In this document: piece after piece, positions 33,160 to 41,591 of the stretch | Position numbering within the stretch: the first letter of the stretch is position 1 | Layout: each line of letters starts with the position of its first letter | Source: an uncultured Alistipes sp. | Lineage (GTDB): Bacteria > Bacteroidota > Bacteroidia > Bacteroidales > Rikenellaceae | Reading direction: 5' to 3' | DNA length: 64,000 nucleotides | Assembly: GCA_910583985.1 (NCBI GenBank) | Contig: CAJTYA010000003.1 | Location: 1 to 64,000, forward strand | Position numbers and translations under genes: made by a program | The notes under the pieces: model-generated | Databases searched by the model: none | Seen by the model: the letters and a program-made list of their open reading frames with translations, nothing else | Told to the model about the DNA's origin: nothing

Positions 33160-33911
33160 ATGTTCAGGCTTATTTCTTGGTAAAGGTTTTGCAGTTCGGG
33201 GTGTCCGCTCAACAGGGCGAGATGCTTTTCCATTGTCGGCGTGTCGTTCCTCCGGGCCGGGCCGGTCTGTACGGCCGCCGCCGAGGGGCTCTGCACGGCT
33301 TTGGCGGTCGTCTCTGCGATGAGCGGCGCGAGCAGGTCGGGCGCAAGGCGGTATTCGCCGAGGAGTTCCTGTCCGATGGCGAACATGCGGTTGGCGAAGT
33401 TGCAGGCGAACACGGCCGCCAGATGCAGCCTCAGACGCTGGTCCGAAGTCGCCCGCAGTACGCGTCTGCTGAGCGCTTCGGCCAGCAGGCGCAGTTCCGT
33501 TTCCGTCTCCGGGTCCTCGGCTTCGACGAGCAGCGGAACGTCGTCGAGCGGAATGTCGCGTCCGGCCGTGAAGGTTTGCAGCGGGTAGAAGACGCCCCGG
33601 CGGGCGATCCGCTCCGAGAGCTCGGTGAGGGCCACGCTCCCGGCCGTGTGCGCCACGACCGCTCCGCCGAAGTCGAGCGAGGCCGAGAGCCCGGAGACGG
33701 CCCTGTCGCTCACGGCGATGAGGTAGATGTCGGCGGGAAGCGGGCGCTCCGGCAGGCAGCCGAAGGGACAGCCGCACATCGAGGCGATGGCCTGTGTCCG
33801 CTCGTGGTTCCGGCCGAAGACTTGCGAGAGCCGGTAATGCGTGTTCCGGGCCAGCGCGCGGGCCAGCGCTTCGGCGACGTTGCCGCTTCCTATGACGACG
33901 ACGGATTTCAC
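33135..33911 (-). CDS. Rossmann-fold protein with DUF2520 domain
   Basis: 258 residues from a GTG at 33911 that overlaps the yihY stop (GTGA). The N-terminal NAD(P)-binding fold opens SVVVIGSGNVAEALARAL, and the C-terminal helical DUF2520 domain has SDQRLRLHLAAVFACNFANR. The fold resembles pyrroline-5-carboxylate reductase and related dehydrogenases, but the substrate is unknown. It lies between yihY and kdsC with overlaps on both sides, a gene order I associate with Bacteroidales in general. Confidence 0.88.
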   Translation of the reverse strand: MKSVVVIGSGNVAEALARALARNTHYRLSQVFGRNHERTQAIASMCGCPFGCLPERPLPADIYLIAVSDRAVSGLSASLDFGGAVVAHTAGSVALTELSERIARRGVFYPLQTFTAGRDIPLDDVPLLVEAEDPETETELRLLAEALSRRVLRATSDQRLRLHLAAVFACNFANRMFAIGQELLGEYRLAPDLLAPLIAETTAKAVQSPSAAAVQTGPARRNDTPTMEKHLALLSGHPELQNLYQEISLNIWETSKKT

Positions 33912-35236
33912 GGGCGGGGGATTGGGACGGATTGGGCGGGAATATTCATCAGCAGCACGTTCTGCGGACTTTCGCGCAGCGTGCGGTTCATCTCGCGCAG
34001 AATGCCGTCGATTTCGTCGAATTCGGGGCTGCGCGGCATGTCGAGCGACTCCATGCCGTAGGTTTCCACGGCTTCGACGACATCGGATATGCGGATGGAG
34101 TGGATGTCGCGGGCGGGGATGTACCGGGTCTCCTTCTCGTTGCGGTTGGCCACCGGCGCGATGAGGCCCGTTTTTTCGAGATCGAACACCGCGTCGCGCA
34201 CCACGCGCACGGGCAGGTTCATGTCCTTGGCGACGGTTTCCGGCGACACGGGTCCCTCTTCGCGGACGAAGTGGCGGACGATCTGCTGCATGACGGCCAG
34301 CATGGCCTTCTTGCGGTAGTTGTAGCTCGTGTCCTTGGAGGCTTTTTCGTATTCGAACTGGCCGATGTTCTGGTAGGCGAACGACAGTTCGGCGCCGAAG
34401 AGGACGATCTGCCAACTGTTCTGCATCCAGATGAGGAACAGCGGAACCGCCGCGAAACTGCCGTATATGGCGTTGTAGCTCGTCAGCCTCGACTGGATGT
34501 AGATGTAGATCAACTGGAAGATCAAAAAGGCGCTGCCGGCCACGACGCCTCCGCTCAGCGCGCTGCGCACCCTGACCTTGGTGTTGGGCATGACGATGTA
34601 GATGAAGGCGAACATGAGCCAGATCATCACCGTGGACGCCGCGCCGAGCAGGATGTTGACCACGGGCGTGGAGGTGTAGTGCAGCAGTTGCTGCCGGATA
34701 TGCAGCCCGATACTCGTCGAGACGATCCACAGGATGGGCGTCACGACGATCACGGTCGTATAGTCGCTGAACTTGCGGGGCAGGCTGCGGGATTTGCGCA
34801 CTTCCCAGATGTGGTTGAAGGCGCTCTCGATGTTGCCGAAGACTTTGATGACGGCCCAGAACAGCACCACGACGCCCACCGAGGCGATCAGCCCCCCGCG
34901 CGTGCGCTGCAACATGTTGTTGGCGAAGTCGATCACTTGGTCGATGACCATTCGGTTCTGAGGGAACTGGGTGTAGAGATATTCGTTGAGCCGCGTTTCG
35001 AGGCCGAAACCTTTGGCGATGCCGAAGACGAGGGCGGCGATGGGCACTAGCGACATGAGCGTGTAGAACGTCAGTGCGGCCGAGCGCACCAGAATGTCGT
35101 GCTGGCCGAACCCCTGCGCCGTGAAGATGAGCACCTTGGCCTGCCGGACCGCCCAGCGCGCCTTGCGCGAGCGGTATTCGTGCTCTTTCTTGACCCAGAT
35201 GTCGTGGGTGACGTATCGGATGACTTTGTTGATCAT
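33908..35236 (-). CDS. YihY/BrkB-family inner-membrane protein
   Basis: 442 residues from the ATG at 35236 (MINKVIRYVTHD), preferred to upstream starts because AAGGAAAGAACA precedes it and a TATTTTTG box (35260-35253) would start the transcript about 10 bases upstream. There are six membrane helices between about 40 and 290 (for example ALTFYTLMSLVPIAALVFGI), and a family landmark LIWMQNSWQIVLFGAELSFA. A C-terminal winged-helix-like cytoplasmic domain (about 300-420) carries a putative regulatory region. Despite an old annotation as ribonuclease BN, the family is a membrane protein of uncertain function. Confidence 0.88.
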   Translation of the reverse strand: MINKVIRYVTHDIWVKKEHEYRSRKARWAVRQAKVLIFTAQGFGQHDILVRSAALTFYTLMSLVPIAALVFGIAKGFGLETRLNEYLYTQFPQNRMVIDQVIDFANNMLQRTRGGLIASVGVVVLFWAVIKVFGNIESAFNHIWEVRKSRSLPRKFSDYTTVIVVTPILWIVSTSIGLHIRQQLLHYTSTPVVNILLGAASTVMIWLMFAFIYIVMPNTKVRVRSALSGGVVAGSAFLIFQLIYIYIQSRLTSYNAIYGSFAAVPLFLIWMQNSWQIVLFGAELSFAYQNIGQFEYEKASKDTSYNYRKKAMLAVMQQIVRHFVREEGPVSPETVAKDMNLPVRVVRDAVFDLEKTGLIAPVANRNEKETRYIPARDIHSIRISDVVEAVETYGMESLDMPRSPEFDEIDGILREMNRTLRESPQNVLLMNIPAQSVPIPRP

Positions 35237-35252
35237 TGTTCTTTCCTTCATA

Positions 35253-35260
35253 CAAAAATA
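35253..35260 (-). promoter_or_regulatory. -7 element of the yihY operon
   Basis: TATTTTTG on the minus strand, 17 bases before the chosen ATG; the upstream element is not clear. Confidence 0.5.
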
Positions 35261-35275
35261 GGGAATAGTTTCCAA

Positions 35276-36457
35276 TTAACCGCGTTCTTCGAGCAGGACG
35301 GCATATTGCGTGCCAGCGATCGTCGTGAAGGCGGCCTGCCGGGTACCTCCCTGTTTTACGCCCAGTGCCTTGGCGATGGTTTCGGCGGGGAGCGGGAAAT
35401 CCTTTTTGAGGATGTCGAGGCGGGCGATGCCGCGGGCTGAAAGCTCCTTTTTCAGCGTTTTGGGACGGTAGGGCAGGATCGCTTCGATAGGGTGGATGCG
35501 GCCGAGGAACGCTTCGGGCGCCCGATCCGAGAATCCGTAGCCCGTCGGCGAGAACATGTCGGCGCCGAGCCCGTGCAGATAGCGCTGCGCTGTCCGGGTT
35601 TTGTAGAACGCCACGTCGGGCACGAGCAGGTACCGGTACGAGTCACGCGGCATCGGGGCGGGACGGTCGGCGGGGGCGGTCGTCCGGGGAAATTCCGCCG
35701 TGCCCTTTCCCGCCACGACCGCCCGGAGCGTGCCGGCTCCCGCGGGCGTTTCCTCGCCCGGAACCTCGATGACGAGTTCCTTGCATTCGCCTCCCCATGA
35801 GACGGCTTCGACGACGATGCCCTCGCCCAGCAGAGCGAAGGCTTCGTCGACGTCGAACAGCGGCGAAGCCTTGACGACGATCCGTCCGGCCCGTTTTTTC
35901 AGCAGCGGCATCAACGGCAGGATGTTGGGCGAGCACTCTTCGAGCAGCAGCAGCCTGCGGTTGCCCTCGCCCCGGCGGGCCGGATCGACGTAGATCAGGT
36001 CGGCCCGTCCCCCGAAGCGTTCGACGAAACGTTCTGCCTCGTCGCAGACCACTTCGATGTTGTGCGCTCCGAGCAGGGCGAAGTTGTGTCGGGCGATGCG
36101 GGCCAGCTCCTCGTCGCGCTCGACGGCCACGACCCGCTCGAAACGGTGCGAAAAGTGGAACGCATCGACGCCCAGTCCGCAGGTCAGGTCGATGCAGAGC
36201 CTCCCTGCATAGCGTTTGGTCTCGGCCGTGCTTTCGCTGCTGGCCTGTTCGAAGGAGAGCGGCGGGAGGATGCAGCGGGCGCGGTAGTAGGACGGCAGCT
36301 TGGTCCGGGCCCGTTGCAGGTATTTGATCTGCGTGGCGATCAGTGCGCCGTTCTTGCGGAGGCTCAGCGCCGCGCGGGCCGGGTCCTCGTCGATGAGGCG
36401 TTCGATGGTCCGGCGCGACTCCTCTTCGAGCAGAATGTCCGTTTCTTGGGTCGTCAT
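35276..36457 (-). CDS. Class I SAM-dependent methyltransferase with THUMP-like C-terminal domain
   Basis: 393 residues from the ATG at 36457 (MTTQETDILLEEE). An N-terminal helical region spans about 1-85; the methyltransferase core has CIDLTCGLGVDAF (about 89-101), VAVERDEELA, and the YVDPARRG catalytic-type loop; the C-terminal THUMP-like part ends VLLEERG. The DPARR motif resembles enzymes that act on nucleic-acid bases. The exact target is unknown. A TATTTTTG box overlaps the end of the comEC gene just upstream. Confidence 0.82.
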   Translation of the reverse strand: MTTQETDILLEEESRRTIERLIDEDPARAALSLRKNGALIATQIKYLQRARTKLPSYYRARCILPPLSFEQASSESTAETKRYAGRLCIDLTCGLGVDAFHFSHRFERVVAVERDEELARIARHNFALLGAHNIEVVCDEAERFVERFGGRADLIYVDPARRGEGNRRLLLLEECSPNILPLMPLLKKRAGRIVVKASPLFDVDEAFALLGEGIVVEAVSWGGECKELVIEVPGEETPAGAGTLRAVVAGKGTAEFPRTTAPADRPAPMPRDSYRYLLVPDVAFYKTRTAQRYLHGLGADMFSPTGYGFSDRAPEAFLGRIHPIEAILPYRPKTLKKELSARGIARLDILKKDFPLPAETIAKALGVKQGGTRQAAFTTIAGTQYAVLLEERG

Positions 36458-36482
36458 GCGTACAAATATCCGGCAAAAATAC

Positions 36483-38021
36483 CTAATCCGCAACCCGGTG
36501 CGAGGGAATCCCCCGCGGTTTTCCGGACCGGGCCTCCTCCCGGAGCTTCAGCGCGAGGGCCGCCGCGGCCAGCAGCAGGTACGTTCCGCAGATCGCGGGG
36601 CCGCCGACCCGGACGTCCGTCACGGTGGCGAAAGGAAGCGAGGCGGTCCGTTCGACCAGTGCGGTCTGGAGGTCCAAGGCCCATTGCGCCGCCGCGCCGC
36701 ACACCGCACCGGCCGGGGGCAGCGGACAGAGCAGCCACACGAGTCCCGCGCAGATCGCCGCGAAGGCGGTCAGGATGACGAGGGGATTGATCGGCAGGGC
36801 CAGCAGCGGGATGTTTCCGAAGTGGTAGGCCACCAGCGGCAGCGTGCCGAGCTGTGCGGCGACGCCCACGAGCAGCGAGCTCCACAGCGCGTCGACGAGG
36901 CGGTTGCGGCTCAGCTTGCGCCGGTAGAGCCGGGGATAGAGGAACAGGATCGAGAGCACGGCCGCGAACGAAAGCTGGAAGCTGACATCGAACAGCCCGA
37001 AGGGCCGGACGGCGAGCATCAGCGTGGCTGCGCCCAACACGATGTTGTAGCCGCAGCCTCGGACGGACGCGCCGAGGGCGATCTGCGCCGCCGAGAGCAT
37101 CAGGGCCGAGCGCACGACCGGGGGCGAAAGGCCCGCCACGAGGGCGTAGGTCCAGAGCAGGGCGACGCACAGGATGTTCTTGATAAGATGTCCGTGCGGC
37201 AGCAGCGCGAGCCAGCCCAACAGCAGGTTGACGAACAGCAGCACGAAGCCCATGTGCAGGCCCGATATGGCCAGAATGTGCGAAACGCCGGCCCGCGCGT
37301 AGGCGGCTTTGAGTGCGGGTTCCGTACCGCGCCGCTCACCCGTCGTCATGGCGAGCAGCAGCCCGCGCTGGGGCTCCCGCATCGGCAGCCGGCTCATCCG
37401 TTCGATGGCTCCGGCGCGGAAGGCGGCCAGACGTTCCGCGAGCCCTCTGTCCGTGTCGCCGAGGCGTTCGGGCGGACTCGACGCATGGACGTAGAGCCGT
37501 GCGGAAATGCCCCGGCTGCGCATCATCGCTCCGTAGCGGCTTCCCGTCGTGTCGAGCGGGTAGAGCCGCCCGCAGACGACGAGGCGTTCGCCCCGGCGGA
37601 CGGGATGGGCGGTATCGATGCGGAGTTCGATTTTTTCGCGGGTCGCCCTCCAGCAGTGCTCCCCGTCGGTTCCTTCCGGACGGAACAGGCCGGCCCGCGC
37701 CGTCGTCCGTTGCCAGCGCCCTTGCGTGAAAGGCGTTTCGATTGCTTCGACCGCCACGTACACCCTCTCGTTGCGGGGGATGAGCTCGCGTGTGGCGTGC
37801 CATTCGGTCGTGACGATGCCCGTGCAGAACAGCGCAGCGAACAGGTACCACCGTCCCTGCCGGCGGGCCCTGAGCCGCCATGCCGCGAGGTATACGGCTG
37901 CCGCGACGACGAGCACCGCCCATGCGGGAGCCCGCACGCAGCCGTGGGCCAGAATGCCCGCCGCATAGGGCGGCAGGATGCGGCAGAAAGGCATGATGCG
38001 GAGCTTGTCGGCGAGCTTCAT
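36483..38021 (-). CDS. comEC: ComEC/Rec2-family DNA-uptake membrane protein (short form)
   Basis: 512 residues with about ten membrane helices. The N-terminal DUF4131-type region includes a soluble OB-like stretch (about 110-190), followed by the competence core with SRLPMREPQRGLLLAMTTGE and ISGLHMGFVLLFVNLLLG. The metallo-beta-lactamase domain found at the C-terminus of long ComEC proteins is missing, which is usual in Bacteroidetes. The family forms the inner-membrane channel for incoming single-stranded DNA. It lies next to the ComM-like gene, which also acts in transformation in other bacteria. Start at 38021; an in-frame ATG at 37994 is also possible. Confidence 0.9.
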   Translation of the reverse strand: MKLADKLRIMPFCRILPPYAAGILAHGCVRAPAWAVLVVAAAVYLAAWRLRARRQGRWYLFAALFCTGIVTTEWHATRELIPRNERVYVAVEAIETPFTQGRWQRTTARAGLFRPEGTDGEHCWRATREKIELRIDTAHPVRRGERLVVCGRLYPLDTTGSRYGAMMRSRGISARLYVHASSPPERLGDTDRGLAERLAAFRAGAIERMSRLPMREPQRGLLLAMTTGERRGTEPALKAAYARAGVSHILAISGLHMGFVLLFVNLLLGWLALLPHGHLIKNILCVALLWTYALVAGLSPPVVRSALMLSAAQIALGASVRGCGYNIVLGAATLMLAVRPFGLFDVSFQLSFAAVLSILFLYPRLYRRKLSRNRLVDALWSSLLVGVAAQLGTLPLVAYHFGNIPLLALPINPLVILTAFAAICAGLVWLLCPLPPAGAVCGAAAQWALDLQTALVERTASLPFATVTDVRVGGPAICGTYLLLAAAALALKLREEARSGKPRGIPSHRVAD

Positions 38022-38106
38022 GGGTGTGCTTCGGAAGGGATGTGATTACGATGTGGCATGATCGCTGTCGGATCGGACGGTGCGGTCGGTACAGGATAGG
38101 TCGGAC

Positions 38107-39642
38107 TCACTCGCCCCACGCCTGACGGTCGAGGCTGCGGTAGCGGATGGCTTCGGCGATGTGGCTTTCGCCGATCCGCTCGCAACCTTCCAGATCGGCT
38201 ATCGTGCGCGAGACCTTGACGATGCGGTCGTAGGCCCGAGCCGAGAGGTGCAGCCGTTCCATCGCCCGGTTCAACAGCGCGGCAGGGCCTTTATCGAGCG
38301 GGCAGTACGCTCTCAACTGGCGGCTCGTCATCGAGGCGTTGGTGTGCGTGGACGTACCGGCGAACCGCTCCTGCTGGATGCGCCTCGCGGCGACGACCCT
38401 GCGCCGGATCTCGGCACTGCTCTCTTCGGGGCGCGGCGACGAGAGTTCGGCGAAAGCGACCGGCACCACCTCGATGTGCAGGTCGATGCGGTCGAGCATC
38501 GGTCCCGAAATCCGGTTGAGGTATTTGAATACGGCGCCTTTCGAGCAGACGCACTGGCGGGTGGGGTGGTTGTAATAGCCGCAGGGACACGGATTCATCG
38601 AGGCGATGAGCATGAAATCGGCCGGATAGCACACCGTGTATTTCGACCTCGACACGGTGATTTCCTTGTCCTCCATCGGCTGGCGCATCGTTTCGAGCAG
38701 GTTGCGGCCGAATTCGGGCAGTTCGTCCAGAAACAGGATGCCGTTGTGGGCGAGCGAAATTTCGCCGGGTTGCGGGCTGCTGCCTCCGCCGACCAGCGCC
38801 ACGCGCGAGGCCAGATGGTGGGGCGAGCGGAAGGGCCGCTGCGTGAGCAAGCCCTGTGCCGCGCCGATCTTGCCGGCTACGGAGTGTATTTTCGTGGTTT
38901 CGAGCGCCTCGTCCATCGTCAGCGGCGGCATGATCGAGGGCATACGCTTGGCGAGCATCGTTTTGCCCGATCCCGGAGGGCCGATCATCAGCGCGTTGTG
39001 CCCTCCGGCCGCCGCGATTTCGAGCGCCCGTTTGACGGCCTGCTGGCCCCGGACGTCGCCGAAGTCGAGGTCGGACGTTGCGGCCTGCCGTTCGAAACGT
39101 TCCCGGATGTCGATTTTTGCGGGTTGCAGCACCGGCTCTCCGCGCAGCAGGTCCACGACCTGACGCAAATGATCCGCGCCGTAGACCTCCAGTCCTTCCG
39201 CGACGGCGGCTTCGGGGGCGTTCGCCCGCGGAAGGACGATCCTGCGGAATCCCTGCCGGCGGGCTTCGACGGCGATGGGCAGTGCGCCCCGGATGGGCAG
39301 CAGCGAGCCGTCCAGCGACAGCTCGCCCATCACGATGCAGCCTTCGAGCGCCTCGGCGGGCAACTGTTCCGTCGCGGCCAGCATGGCCACGGCGATGGTC
39401 AGGTCGTAGGCCGAACCCTCCTTGCGGATGTCGGCCGGCGAAAGGTTGACGACGACCTTCTTGCCGCTCATTTTGTAGGAACAGTTCTCGAAGGCCGCCC
39501 GTATCCGTTCCTGACTTTCGCGCACGGCGTTGTCGGGCAGACCGACCATGTACATGCCAATACCGGCCGTGATGTTGACCTCCACGGCGATCGGAATGGC
39601 TTCGATGCCGACGATGGCGCTTCCGTAACTTTTGACGAACAT
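38107..39642 (-). CDS. comM: YifB/ComM-family Mg-chelatase-like AAA+ ATPase
   Basis: 511 residues, usual length. The N-terminal ChlI-like domain starts MFVKSYGSAIVGIEAIPIAV, the AAA+ core has Walker A IGPPGSGKTMLAKR and the Mg-chelatase-type LFLDELPEF, and the C-terminus ends HIAEAIRYRSLDR. In other bacteria ComM is a hexameric helicase that extends recombination intermediates during natural transformation. The start at 39642 is set by family alignment; upstream reading is non-coding. The neighbour comEC strengthens a DNA-uptake role, which remains an inference for this organism. Confidence 0.92.
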   Translation of the reverse strand: MFVKSYGSAIVGIEAIPIAVEVNITAGIGMYMVGLPDNAVRESQERIRAAFENCSYKMSGKKVVVNLSPADIRKEGSAYDLTIAVAMLAATEQLPAEALEGCIVMGELSLDGSLLPIRGALPIAVEARRQGFRRIVLPRANAPEAAVAEGLEVYGADHLRQVVDLLRGEPVLQPAKIDIRERFERQAATSDLDFGDVRGQQAVKRALEIAAAGGHNALMIGPPGSGKTMLAKRMPSIMPPLTMDEALETTKIHSVAGKIGAAQGLLTQRPFRSPHHLASRVALVGGGSSPQPGEISLAHNGILFLDELPEFGRNLLETMRQPMEDKEITVSRSKYTVCYPADFMLIASMNPCPCGYYNHPTRQCVCSKGAVFKYLNRISGPMLDRIDLHIEVVPVAFAELSSPRPEESSAEIRRRVVAARRIQQERFAGTSTHTNASMTSRQLRAYCPLDKGPAALLNRAMERLHLSARAYDRIVKVSRTIADLEGCERIGESHIAEAIRYRSLDRQAWGE

Positions 39643-39895
39643 TTTCGGATAATTTTTTGTCGGGATGATTCTAATGGCGGTTCGTGATCCGGCGAAAGCC
39701 GTTGCCGGCGTTTGTCGGGATATATATATTGGAACTTCTGCCGGGGGCGGAAGCCGATCCGCGCAGGCGGCCCGTGGGTAGGGAACGACTGCGTTCGGAT
39801 TCGGATATTGCGGTTCCGGAATGCCGTCGAAAGATGCGGGGAACGTTCCGGATGGATATGCGGTGATAAAGGTGTCTGTATACGGGACGATCGGA

Positions 39896-41503
39896 TCAGA
39901 AGGGCGAGTTCTCGTCGTCGGGCGGAGGCGCTCCGAACGTGCCGCCGAGCGACGTGGGCGCGGCGCCCGAACCGGACGGGATGCCGAAGTCGCCGTAGCC
40001 GCCAAAATCGTTGATGCTGCCCAGCGAGCCGGAACCTCCGCCGCCGATGGCCGAACCGAACTCGGCGTTCATGCTGCTGTCCATCGCCTCGTAGCCTTCG
40101 CCCGCGATGTCGTCGTAGTCCATGAACTTGGCCTGTTCCTTCCGGAAGCGCAGCTTGACGGTGTCCACGGCGCCGTTACGGTGTTTGGCCACGATGATTT
40201 CGGCCATGCCCTGCGTGGGCGTACCGTCTTCGTCCACCGTCAGTCCGTAGTATTCCGGACGGTGGATGAACGCCACGAGGTCGGCGTCCTGCTCGATGGC
40301 GCCCGATTCGCGCAGGTCCGACAACTGGGGCCGCTTGTTGCCGCCCCGCGATTCGACCGAACGGTTCAACTGCGAGAGGGCGATGATCGGGATGTTGAGC
40401 TCCTTGGCGATCGCCTTGAGCGAGCGGGAGATCATGGCCACCTCCTGTTCGCGGTTGCCTCTCGAATCGGTCTGGGCCGTCATGAGCTGCAGGTAGTCGA
40501 TGATGATGAGCTGGATGTCGTACTGCGTCTTGAGCCGCCGGGCCTTCGACCGGAATTCGTAGATCGAGAGGGCGGGCGTGTCGTCGATGAACAGCGGCGC
40601 GGCGGCCAGCGGCTTGATCGAGGTTTCGAGGTGTTTCCACTGTTCGGGCGAGAGCTGTCCGTTGCGCACGTCGCGCGAGTCGAGGCCCGATTCGCCCACG
40701 ACCAGACGCATCATCAACTGCTCGGCGCTCATTTCCAGCGAGAAGAAGGCCACGCCCTTCTCGAAGTCCACGGCCACGTTGCGGGCCAGCGACAGCACGA
40801 ATGCCGTCTTGCCCATCGACGGACGGGCCGCGATGATGATCAGGTCCGAAGGCTGCCATCCGAGCGTCAGCCGGTCCAGATGGGTGAAACCCGTCGGCAC
40901 GCCGCTGAAACCGCCCTCGCGCTTGGCCGCCTCCTCGATGATGAGCAGCGTTTTGGTCAAGATGTCCTTCGACTTCTGCACGTCGCGCTTGACGTGACCC
41001 TCCGAGACCTTGAAAATCTCGCCTTCGGCCAGATCGATCAGGTCCGTCACGTCCATCGCTTCATCGTAGGCCCTTTTCTGGATTTCGGTGGCGGCGCGGA
41101 TGAGTTCCCGCTGGACGTATTTCTGGGCGATGATCTTGCTGTGAAATTCGATGTGCGCGGCCGAGCCCACCTTCTGCGTCAACTGGGCGAGGTACGAGGC
41201 GCCTCCCACGGCGGTCAGCTTGCGCGTCTGCTTGAGCTTTTCGCTCACCGTGTACAGGTCGATGGGCTTGAGCTCCATCGACAGCTCGGTGATGGCCCGG
41301 TAGATGATCTGGTGCGCTTCCTTGTAGAAGGTCTCCGGCGTGAGGATGCCCTGCACTTCGATGACGGCGTCCTTTTCGAGCATCAGCGCGCCCAGCACGG
41401 CTTCCTCCAGTTCGAGGGCCTGCGGCGGGACGAGGGCGCCCTGCTCGGTCAGCGCGGCGGCCGCGCCGGCGTTGTTTTCGTTCGGGGTATAACGTTTGGC
41501 CAT
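39896..41503 (-). CDS. dnaB: Replicative DNA helicase DnaB
   Basis: 535 residues. The N-terminal domain (about 20-130: LELEEAVLGALMLEKDAV) binds primase and neighbouring subunits. The RecA-like core has Walker A ARPSMGKTAF (about 226-235), the FSLEMS motif, LIIIDYLQLM (Walker B region), and the arginine-finger region SLKAIAKELNIPIIALSQLN. No intein is present. The C-terminus has a glycine-rich tail (GGGGSGSLGSINDFGGYGDF) longer than in E. coli. It unwinds DNA at the replication fork. Confidence 0.96.
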   Translation of the reverse strand: MAKRYTPNENNAGAAAALTEQGALVPPQALELEEAVLGALMLEKDAVIEVQGILTPETFYKEAHQIIYRAITELSMELKPIDLYTVSEKLKQTRKLTAVGGASYLAQLTQKVGSAAHIEFHSKIIAQKYVQRELIRAATEIQKRAYDEAMDVTDLIDLAEGEIFKVSEGHVKRDVQKSKDILTKTLLIIEEAAKREGGFSGVPTGFTHLDRLTLGWQPSDLIIIAARPSMGKTAFVLSLARNVAVDFEKGVAFFSLEMSAEQLMMRLVVGESGLDSRDVRNGQLSPEQWKHLETSIKPLAAAPLFIDDTPALSIYEFRSKARRLKTQYDIQLIIIDYLQLMTAQTDSRGNREQEVAMISRSLKAIAKELNIPIIALSQLNRSVESRGGNKRPQLSDLRESGAIEQDADLVAFIHRPEYYGLTVDEDGTPTQGMAEIIVAKHRNGAVDTVKLRFRKEQAKFMDYDDIAGEGYEAMDSSMNAEFGSAIGGGGSGSLGSINDFGGYGDFGIPSGSGAAPTSLGGTFGAPPPDDENSPF

Positions 41504-41591
41504 GAATGTCTTTGTTCGGTCGATAGCGTAAAGGTAATGATTTTGCCGTATTCGGGAAAACGGTGCGGACGTTTTCGGACTTCCGAAAGGG

